Assembly (NCBI GenBank): GCA_021160885.1
Contig: JAGHBR010000372.1
Coordinates: 1-12,102, forward strand
DNA: 12,102 nucleotides
Reading direction: 5' to 3'
Source of the DNA: Caldisericaceae bacterium
Lineage (GTDB): Bacteria; Calditrichota; Calditrichia; Calditrichales; Calditrichaceae
This document shows positions 6,338 through 12,102 of the stretch, in pieces (positions within the stretch are counted from its first letter, which is position 1; every line of letters begins with the position of its first letter). The notes beneath the pieces are model-generated. The model saw only the letters and a list, made by a program, of their open reading frames with translations, was not told the origin of the DNA and searched no databases. A program made the translations under genes and the position numbers.

Positions 6338-8131
6338 TTAAATTTCGTACATTTTTTCTATTTGATCATGATATTTTTCTTCTACCACCTTGCGCTTAAC
6401 CTTTAAGGAAGGTGTCAACTCACCACTCTCAATGGAGAATGGCTCTCCGGCAAAAATAAAATCCTTAATGGTTTCGTACCTGGCGAGATTTTCATTTACC
6501 AGATCAATTTCTTTTCGGATTAATTCCTTCAGACCATCTAATTGCAGCATTTCGTCATAGGTGTTAATCGTTTTACCCTGTTCTGCAGCCCAGTTTTTAA
6601 CAGCCTCGAAGGCAGGAACAATAACAGCCGTTATAAATTTTCGTTTATCGCCAATAACTACAGCCTGTTCAATGTACTGTGTGGTGACCAGCATATTTTC
6701 AATGGGCTGTGGAGCAATATTTTTTCCACCTGAAGTAACAATAATGTTTTTCTTACGATCGGTAATTTTAAGGAAGCCATCTTCATCAATCATGCCAATA
6801 TCACCGGTGTGTAACCAGCCCTCTTCATCAATCACTTCTTTGGTGGCTTCTTCCTTTTTAAAATAGCCTACCATCACGTGCGGGCCACGCGTTAAAATTT
6901 CACCATCTTCTGCAATTTTAACTTCTACATTGGGCAATGGCGGACCGACGGTTCCGAATTTAAAGTGGTCTAACAGGTTAACTGTGATTACAGGAGAGGT
7001 TTCGGTAAGTCCGTAGCCTTCAAGAATAATTAGGCCGGCCGCAGTAAAAAATTCCGCAATTTCAGCAGAAAGTGGCGCACCACCGCTAACAAAAAATCGA
7101 ATACGGCCACCAACACGTTGCTGCAACTTGCTAAAAACTAACTTATGGGCCAGTTTTTGTTCCGCTTTTAAAGGGAAAAGAATGGCTTGTTTTTTCATTA
7201 TGTGATTTACATATTCGCGCCCCACGCCAATGGCCCAGTAAAATATTTTGCGTTTAAGAGGCGGCCCCATTTCTACATTTTCCAGTACACGGGCGTAAAT
7301 TTTTTCGTAAAGACGGGGTACTGAAACCATGACAGTGGGCTTAATTTCCTGCATGTTTTCGGCAACGGTGTCAATGCTTTCGGCATAGGCCACGGTTGCC
7401 CCCTGATGATTGGACAGGAAATGCCCGGCCATGCGTTCAAAAACATGACTTAAAGGAAGAAAAGAAAGGAAAACATCCTCAGTGTAAATATCGAGCACGC
7501 TCATGGCGCCTTCGATATTGCTTAAAAAGTTGCCATGCTTTAGCACAGCGCCCTTGGGTTCACCAGTGGTTCCTGAAGTGTAAATGATGGTAGCCCAGTC
7601 CTCGCGGGTAATTTTCTTTATTTCATTCGTCACATAGTCAGGGTTCTTTTTCAGGAAGTCTTCACCGGCCTCAACCAAAGCCGTCAATTTTTTCCAAGGT
7701 TCAACCAGTTGTTCAGGCGGATCAAAAACAAAGAATTTTTTGACCGTGTTTAATTCCGATAGAATATTGCTGACTTTGGCTACCTGTAAATCATCTTCGG
7801 CAATCAGTACTTTTGCTTCGCAGTCATTCACAATGTAGCGCAGCTGGTGGTCTAATAAGGAAGGATAAACAGGGACAAGCATTGCTCCCAGAGCCATTGT
7901 AGCATAATCCATTAAAGCCCATTCGATACGGTTACCAGAGACAATGGCTACGCGATCTCCTTTTTGCACGCCCAGTGATGCCAAACCAGCAGCTAATTTT
8001 TCAGCCCAATCCACGGCCTCTTTAAATGTAACGGATTTCCATTTTCCGTCTTTTTTAAACATGTAGCCCACCTTATCAGGCATGGATTGGCGTTTGTCAA
8101 AAAACATTTCACCCAAACTCTGATAGCCCAT
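6338..8131 (-). CDS. Long-chain fatty acid--CoA ligase (AMP-forming)
   Basis: The 597-residue enzyme belongs to the ANL adenylate-forming superfamily. It activates a fatty acid with ATP to acyl-AMP, then transfers the acyl group to CoA. Motifs in order: P-loop YTSGTTGEPKG (184-194), the LPLSHVFER segment (225-233) seen in long-chain acyl-CoA synthetases, YGLTETSP (373-380), GWLHTGDIG (438-446), DRKKNIIVTSGGKNIAP (458-474), and a C-terminal LTPSLKVKRK segment with the likely catalytic lysine. Length and the GGKNIAP form fit the FadD/FAA-like bacterial long-chain group more than acetyl-CoA synthetases. GGAGGAG precedes ATG 8131 closely. It has its own promoter and leads a five-gene set with DUF4416, plsY, gpsA and usp. 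Whether it serves beta-oxidation or recycles exogenous fatty acid into phospholipid cannot be told from sequence. The chain-length preference is not determined. Confidence 0.93.
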   Translation of the reverse strand: MGYQSLGEMFFDKRQSMPDKVGYMFKKDGKWKSVTFKEAVDWAEKLAAGLASLGVQKGDRVAIVSGNRIEWALMDYATMALGAMLVPVYPSLLDHQLRYIVNDCEAKVLIAEDDLQVAKVSNILSELNTVKKFFVFDPPEQLVEPWKKLTALVEAGEDFLKKNPDYVTNEIKKITREDWATIIYTSGTTGEPKGAVLKHGNFLSNIEGAMSVLDIYTEDVFLSFLPLSHVFERMAGHFLSNHQGATVAYAESIDTVAENMQEIKPTVMVSVPRLYEKIYARVLENVEMGPPLKRKIFYWAIGVGREYVNHIMKKQAILFPLKAEQKLAHKLVFSKLQQRVGGRIRFFVSGGAPLSAEIAEFFTAAGLIILEGYGLTETSPVITVNLLDHFKFGTVGPPLPNVEVKIAEDGEILTRGPHVMVGYFKKEEATKEVIDEEGWLHTGDIGMIDEDGFLKITDRKKNIIVTSGGKNIAPQPIENMLVTTQYIEQAVVIGDKRKFITAVIVPAFEAVKNWAAEQGKTINTYDEMLQLDGLKELIRKEIDLVNENLARYETIKDFIFAGEPFSIESGELTPSLKVKRKVVEEKYHDQIEKMYEI

Positions 8132-8171
8132 AGCTCCTCCAAATTAAATCAATTAAAATAACTCACGAAAT

Positions 8172-8201
8172 AATATAAGGGAACTCTTTTAATCATGTCA
8201 A
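8172..8201 (-). promoter_or_regulatory. Strong predicted sigma-70-type promoter for the acyl-CoA synthetase operon
   Basis: On the minus strand: a perfect TTGACA at 8201-8196, an 18-base spacer and TATATT at 8177-8172. Start of transcription would be near 8165, giving a leader of about 33 bases before ATG 8131. The -35 box includes the TGA stop of the upstream exonuclease gene (8200-8198), so the two units are packed together with no terminator visible between them. Confidence 0.7.
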
Positions 8202-9400
8202 GTAAGTTTGTTTTTTAATCGATTAAATCTTCGTAAAAAAGCCATTTTCCATTCTGAATTGACCTGATAAGGGTTCAATTGTTCCATGATCTGGTAGATT
8301 TTTAAAGCGCGTTGCGCATATTCCAGCGCTTTTTGATGATCCCGGAACACATGTTCGTAAGCCTTGGCTAATTCTTCCAGGGCCAAAAACGAATATTCCC
8401 GGTGCGGAACTAACGTTTCCCATAATTGACAGGCCGAAGTCCACTCTTTCCTTTTCTTCAGGAAGAAACTTTTCAGCAGACGGATCTCTTTGGCCCCTTC
8501 GGGTTGCAATGCTTCCAGGCGTTGTTCAATTCTTAAAAAATATTCAAAGTCTTCCAGTTCAAAGGCCAGGTTAGCCAGGCGCAGCAGTGCTTTCAAGTCG
8601 CTGACCACCTCAGGTTTTTCATTGATTTCAGCCAGTCGAAACAAAATTTTCTTTAAGGAAAAAATATCGATTTGGTTGTGTTGAATGGCTGAAATCATCT
8701 CGTGGATCAGCCCGGTTTGAATAAATCGCAGATAGGCAGTGGGAATGAGGCTGCTCGAAATGTCGCCGCTGCGTTGCAGGTTCAGCTGTTCTCGTTCGAT
8801 GCTGCCCAGGTCACAACTTTCCTGGCTGTCTTTCCAGACACGTCGTGAAAGATGAAGCAGATCAAGATGTTCAAAGCACTCCAGGTCAACCTCGAAACGG
8901 TTTAATATGGCGCGAGTTTTAAGCAAAGGGAAATCATAGCTTTTGCCGTTAAAGGAGACCAGAATTTTCTTCTTTTCCAGCAAAGGTTGAATCTCTTTGA
9001 AGGCATAATAATCACGTCCGAAATCTGGCAAAAAATACTGAACCACTTTAAATTGTTCACCTTCAAAATAGCCAAAGCCAAGCAAAAAGGGGTAGGTGCC
9101 GGTCCCTCCGCTGAGTCCGGTAGTTTCCAGATCGAAGAAAAGACAATCTTCCAGCAAAATCGGTTCCGTAAATTGGTTTTTACTCAGGCGGTTCAGCTTA
9201 ACGCTTTCCCCTTCAAATTCTTTGTCTTCAGTCATACTGATTTCAAGTACCGGAACCGGATAAGGCAATATTTTGGCCTTAAAATGTTCGGCAATCGCTT
9301 TAACCGAAGCGGGGACTCGCGGTGCAGATTTTTGTTCTTGCCTCGAAAAATTGCCAGCCGTTGTTTTGCGGTAATATTCTAATTTTTTTTTCAGATCCAT
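8198..9400 (-). CDS. mrfB: DEDDh exonuclease, MrfB/YprB-like (mitomycin repair)
   Basis: The 400-residue protein has an N-terminal RNase H-like exonuclease domain (RNase_H_2 type) at about 80-255. The active-site pattern is readable: FFDLETTG with D90 and E92, NGKSYD with D156, and HNQID with H241 and D245, i.e. a DEDD 3'-5' exonuclease. The C-terminal part (about 265-395) is helical, and the ALEELAKAYEHVFRDHQKAL segment resembles a TPR repeat. B. subtilis MrfB (YprB), also about 400 residues, has the same layout and is a metal-dependent exonuclease acting with MrfA in a UvrABC-independent pathway for mitomycin C damage. Here the gene follows the helicase after 6 bases, as in B. subtilis. No clear Shine-Dalgarno precedes ATG 9400, so coupling to helicase translation is likely. 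Role is inferred from homology and gene pairing. Confidence 0.87.
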   Translation of the reverse strand: MDLKKKLEYYRKTTAGNFSRQEQKSAPRVPASVKAIAEHFKAKILPYPVPVLEISMTEDKEFEGESVKLNRLSKNQFTEPILLEDCLFFDLETTGLSGGTGTYPFLLGFGYFEGEQFKVVQYFLPDFGRDYYAFKEIQPLLEKKKILVSFNGKSYDFPLLKTRAILNRFEVDLECFEHLDLLHLSRRVWKDSQESCDLGSIEREQLNLQRSGDISSSLIPTAYLRFIQTGLIHEMISAIQHNQIDIFSLKKILFRLAEINEKPEVVSDLKALLRLANLAFELEDFEYFLRIEQRLEALQPEGAKEIRLLKSFFLKKRKEWTSACQLWETLVPHREYSFLALEELAKAYEHVFRDHQKALEYAQRALKIYQIMEQLNPYQVNSEWKMAFLRRFNRLKNKLT

Positions 9401-9406
9401 TGGGCA

Positions 9407-11689
9407 TTACAACTTTAATTGTTCCAGAATCTTGACGGCGCTTTCTTTACCGAACAGGGTGTTTTCCAGCGTGGGGCCGGTACAGGACGGGCAACCATGG
9501 GTGCAGGGGCAGTTTTTAATATGTTGCAATACGCCTTTTAGTACATCGGTTTCAATTTCGTACAGCTTTTTACTCAGGCCCATGCCGCCCTGATATTTAT
9601 CATAAACATAAATGGTTGGCTTGTGACTGAATGGCGCCCGCACCATCGGCACCACTGAAATATCATTTACATCACACATGATGTACAAAGGGATCAGATT
9701 GTTCAATGTGTAAGCAATCCCTTTCAGACCTTCTCCAATAATCGATTCTTGAAAATAGGGATCAACGAACAGCTGGTCGTCAAATTCCCACCACATGGCG
9801 CTGGTCTGCATCTCCATTTCTGGCAGATGAACACGACCTATGCCAATATTTTCATGCGTGTTAAATTTAATCTTTTTAAAGCCCGTGGTTACGCGACTGA
9901 CCGCCAGTTCGCCATAAACTTTTTTGTAATTGGCAATGTTTTCTTCTTCCAGAACATCCAGCACTTTAATATTGGTTTTAGTGATGGCGTCTGTGTAATG
10001 ATTTACTTTAACCTGATGGACGTAAGCTTTTTTCTCATCCCAATCCAGTTCATCCACATGGAACTGCACGCCCTCATGGATGTAAATGGCATCTTTGTGC
10101 ACCAGTTCAGGGGCGGAAAACAGATCCACTTCGCCGATCACGCGATTATTGTCGCTGGTGTTGATGATGACCACGTTTTCCGGGCTGGCATTGCGCAGAC
10201 TGATCTCATCGGCCGGGTAAATTTCGCGCATCCAGAAGTATTTGCCATCGGTTTTGCGCAGCACGTTCTCTTCCACTAAAAAGTCCAGCAACTGATGCGT
10301 AATGTCCGGCGCAAAGACCTCGTCTTCTTCAAATGGCAACTCAAAAGCGGCACATTTCAAATGGCTCATTAAAATGAACAGATTGTCCGGATCGACCTGC
10401 GCCGTTTCGGGATTTTTCTCGGCAAAATATTCCGGGTGTTCCATGATGTACTGATCCAGCGGCGAACTGGAAGCGACTAAAATGGTTAATGACGTGCCCT
10501 GCCGACGGCCCGCCCGACCGGCCTGCTGCCAGGTGCTGGCAATGGAACCAGGATAGCCGGCCAGAATGCTGACATCCAGGTTACCGATATCAATGCCCAG
10601 TTCCAGCGCATTGGTGCTGACCACTGCCTGAATTTTTCCTTCTTTTAAACCTTTTTCGATTTGCCGGCGCTCTTTGGGCAAATATCCGCCACGATAGCCA
10701 CGCACCAGATCTGTGTTAATGCGCAATTGTTTGGCCACCTGTCGTAAGTAAGTCAGCAAAATTTCAACGCGCAGACGGCTGCGAGCAAAAACGATCATTT
10801 GCGCGCCGGTGGGCATTAACTTGCGTACAATCTGTTTTACTTCATTGACCACGGAGCGGCGCAATCCTAATTCCCGATGTACGACTGGCGGGTTGTACAG
10901 AATAAAGTGCTTTTTACCCCGTGGCGCGCCATTGTTGTCAATTAGCGCCACCTGCTCACCGGTAATCAGTTCGGCCAGTTCCTTGGGATTGGCAATGGTG
11001 GCGCTGGAGCAGATGAACTGAGGTTTGGTTCCATAAAAAGCGCAAATGCGTTTTAAGCGGCGCATTAAGTTGGCCACATGGCTGCCAAACACTCCGCGGT
11101 AGGCATGGATTTCATCCAGCACCACAAATTTCAAATTTTCGAATAACTTAATCCACAGGGTGTGGTGTGGTAAAATCCCCTGATGCAGCATATCCGGATT
11201 GGTTACCACAATGTGCCCGGCCGAGCGGATGGTGCGCCGAATGTCGGCAGGTGTATCGCCGTCAAAAGTAAAGGATTTGATATCGGCCTTTAGTTTTTGA
11301 ATTAAATCCTGTGTTTCCCGCACCTGATCCTGCGACAGGGCTTTGGTCGGGAACAGGTACAGGGCGCGGGCTTCGTGCTCTTTTAAAATTGTTTGAAAAA
11401 CAGGTAAATTGTAGCTCAGCGTTTTGCCGGAGGCCGTGGGCGTAACAATAACCACATTTTCTCCAGCCATTATTTTGCTAAAAGCTTCCGCCTGATGCGT
11501 GTAAAGTTGTTCAATGCCTTTTGCTCGAAGGACTTCCACCAGTCGCTTGTCTACTGAATCCGGAAAAGGCGCCAGACGGGCCGGTTGTTCTTCTAAAGTC
11601 AGCCATTTGGTAATATTTTTCTGAAACTCAGCATCGTTGCTCAGGTTTTCGATCAATTGTTCAAGCGTAACTTTTGGCTTTAAAATCAT
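9407..11689 (-). CDS. mrfA: DEAD/DEAH-box helicase with C-terminal Cys cluster, MrfA/YprA-like
   Basis: The 760-residue superfamily 2 helicase matches MrfA (YprA) of B. subtilis, which is of similar length. N-terminal RecA domain: YTHQAEAF (63-70, Q-motif-like), Walker A TPTASGKT (83-90), DEIH (182-185) as Walker B, and SSAT (218-221). Second RecA domain: VVSTNALELGIDIG (346-359) and QQAGRAGRR (378-386, motif VI arginine fingers). The C-terminal DUF1998-type region ends in four cysteines C727, C729, C733 and C736 (CxCx3CxxC), which bind zinc in MrfA. Known role of the family: ATP-dependent 3'-5' DNA unwinding in repair of mitomycin-type adducts, with MrfB as nuclease partner. GGAAGA lies directly before ATG 11689, closer than ideal. 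It is the first gene of its unit, with the CGCAGA repeat array starting about 80 bases upstream. Related Hrq1-type helicases are the main alternative, but the adjacent mrfB settles it. Confidence 0.92.
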   Translation of the reverse strand: MILKPKVTLEQLIENLSNDAEFQKNITKWLTLEEQPARLAPFPDSVDKRLVEVLRAKGIEQLYTHQAEAFSKIMAGENVVIVTPTASGKTLSYNLPVFQTILKEHEARALYLFPTKALSQDQVRETQDLIQKLKADIKSFTFDGDTPADIRRTIRSAGHIVVTNPDMLHQGILPHHTLWIKLFENLKFVVLDEIHAYRGVFGSHVANLMRRLKRICAFYGTKPQFICSSATIANPKELAELITGEQVALIDNNGAPRGKKHFILYNPPVVHRELGLRRSVVNEVKQIVRKLMPTGAQMIVFARSRLRVEILLTYLRQVAKQLRINTDLVRGYRGGYLPKERRQIEKGLKEGKIQAVVSTNALELGIDIGNLDVSILAGYPGSIASTWQQAGRAGRRQGTSLTILVASSSPLDQYIMEHPEYFAEKNPETAQVDPDNLFILMSHLKCAAFELPFEEDEVFAPDITHQLLDFLVEENVLRKTDGKYFWMREIYPADEISLRNASPENVVIINTSDNNRVIGEVDLFSAPELVHKDAIYIHEGVQFHVDELDWDEKKAYVHQVKVNHYTDAITKTNIKVLDVLEEENIANYKKVYGELAVSRVTTGFKKIKFNTHENIGIGRVHLPEMEMQTSAMWWEFDDQLFVDPYFQESIIGEGLKGIAYTLNNLIPLYIMCDVNDISVVPMVRAPFSHKPTIYVYDKYQGGMGLSKKLYEIETDVLKGVLQHIKNCPCTHGCPSCTGPTLENTLFGKESAVKILEQLKL

Positions 11690-11717
11690 TCTTCCGCTTT
11701 CTACTTGTTTTTTAAAT

Positions 11718-11746
11718 AAATTACGGATTTAAACGATGTGGTTCAA
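11718..11746 (-). promoter_or_regulatory. Weak candidate promoter for mrfAB
   Basis: On the minus strand TTGAAC at 11746-11741, a 17-base spacer and TAATTT at 11723-11718. The -35 is good but the -10 matches the consensus at only three of six positions. It lies between the repeat array and ATG 11689, where a promoter is expected. No LexA-like box was recognised nearby. Confidence 0.3.
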
Positions 11747-11770
11747 TAGAGGAAGCAGGGGGAGATTTTT

Positions 11771-12102
11771 TCACGCAGATAGCTCAGAATCACGCAGAAG
11801 GACGCAGAAAAATCAATTCAAAAATTTAAAAAAATCTGCGAAGCTCTGCGAGTTCCGCGAGAGGTTTCTCTCACGCAGATAGCGCAGAATCACGCGGAAG
11901 AACGCGAAAAATCTATTCAAAAAATAAAAAAATTTCTGCGAAGTTCTGCGAGTTCCGCGAGAGGTTTATTTTGTTTCACGCAGATTGCGCAGAATCACGC
12001 AGAATAAACGCAAAAAAAATATTCATATAAAAAATAAAAAAAATCTGCGAATCTCTGCGAGCTCTGCGTGAGATTATTTATTTTGTTTCACGCTGATAGC
12101 GC
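11771..12102. repeat. Tandem array of inverted CGCAGA repeats (three units plus start of a fourth)
   Basis: Units begin with TCACGC at 11771, 11871, 11976 and 12088, so successive lengths are 100, 105 and 112 bases; the last is cut by the window edge. Each unit has a left arm of four CGCAGA-type hexamers (in unit 1 at 11774, 11783 as CTCAGA, 11793 and 11803), an A-rich middle of about 25-40 bases, and a right arm of three TCTGCG-type hexamers (unit 1 at 11835, 11845 and 11854 as TCCGCG). Hexamers within an arm are 9-10 bases apart, close to one DNA turn. The right arms of units 1 and 2 differ at a single base over about 30 bases, so the copies are recent or kept alike. Arms are complementary in the hexamers but not in the bases between, so a hairpin would be interrupted. 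No transposase or cas gene is near. Confidence 0.9.

Noticed and set aside
9749..10279. 176-codon plus-strand open frame inside mrfA
   Set aside because: Antisense shadow of the helicase gene, whose motifs continue intact across it.
11771..12102. Open frames through the CGCAGA array that look like Arg/Lys/Ser-rich proteins
   Set aside because: Unit lengths of 100, 105 and 112 do not keep a common frame, stops occur, and there is no RBS. The apparent coding content is a by-product of the repeat.
11771..12102. CRISPR array
   Set aside because: Units of 100-112 bases differ mainly by drift, not by unique spacers of constant length, and each unit is internally inverted. No cas genes are present.

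Overview
The window looks like a stretch of chromosome from a moderately AT-rich bacterium of the Bacteroidota/Calditrichota type (FCB group). That placement is an inference from three things: the short Bacteroidota-style AMP nucleosidase, a DUF4416 protein next to lipid genes, and palindromic CGCAGA-rich intergenic repeats. Nothing in the window fixes the species. I see no phage, plasmid or insertion-sequence genes, no CRISPR array, and no tRNA or rRNA.

Layout. (1) 1-760, minus strand: 5' part of an AMP nucleosidase gene that runs off the left edge. (2) Divergent from it, 923-2764, plus strand: a predicted lipoprotein joining a calcineurin-type metallophosphoesterase to a PQQ-like beta-propeller, with its own promoter. 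(3) 2765-3204: a convergent spacer of about 440 bases without a clear gene. It holds two patches of degenerate G-rich short repeats and a possible frameshifted gene remnant. (4) 3205-8131, minus strand: five genes transcribed in the order acyl-CoA synthetase, DUF4416 protein, plsY, gpsA, double-domain universal stress protein. A strong promoter lies just upstream, with its -35 box over the stop codon of the preceding gene. (5) 8198-11689, minus strand: a helicase/exonuclease pair matching MrfA/MrfB (YprA/YprB) of Bacillus subtilis, 6 bases apart. (6) 11771-12102: three complete tandem copies and the start of a fourth copy of a 100-112 base inverted CGCAGA repeat, which continues past the right edge.

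How the genes work together. GpsA makes sn-glycerol 3-phosphate and PlsY acylates it to lysophosphatidate. The acyl-CoA synthetase activates fatty acids, so region 4 reads as a phospholipid and fatty-acid operon with one uncharacterised member (DUF4416) and a stress protein at the end. MrfA and MrfB form a DNA repair module shown in B. subtilis to act on mitomycin-type damage. The AMP nucleosidase and the surface lipoprotein share only the divergent intergenic region.

Three starts are probably internal to the longest reading frame: the lipoprotein at 923 (not 890), gpsA at 5089 (not 5167) and plsY at 5729 (not 5735). No wholly new multi-gene system is evident. The least explained items are the helically phased repeat array, the phosphoesterase-propeller lipoprotein and the DUF4416 protein.
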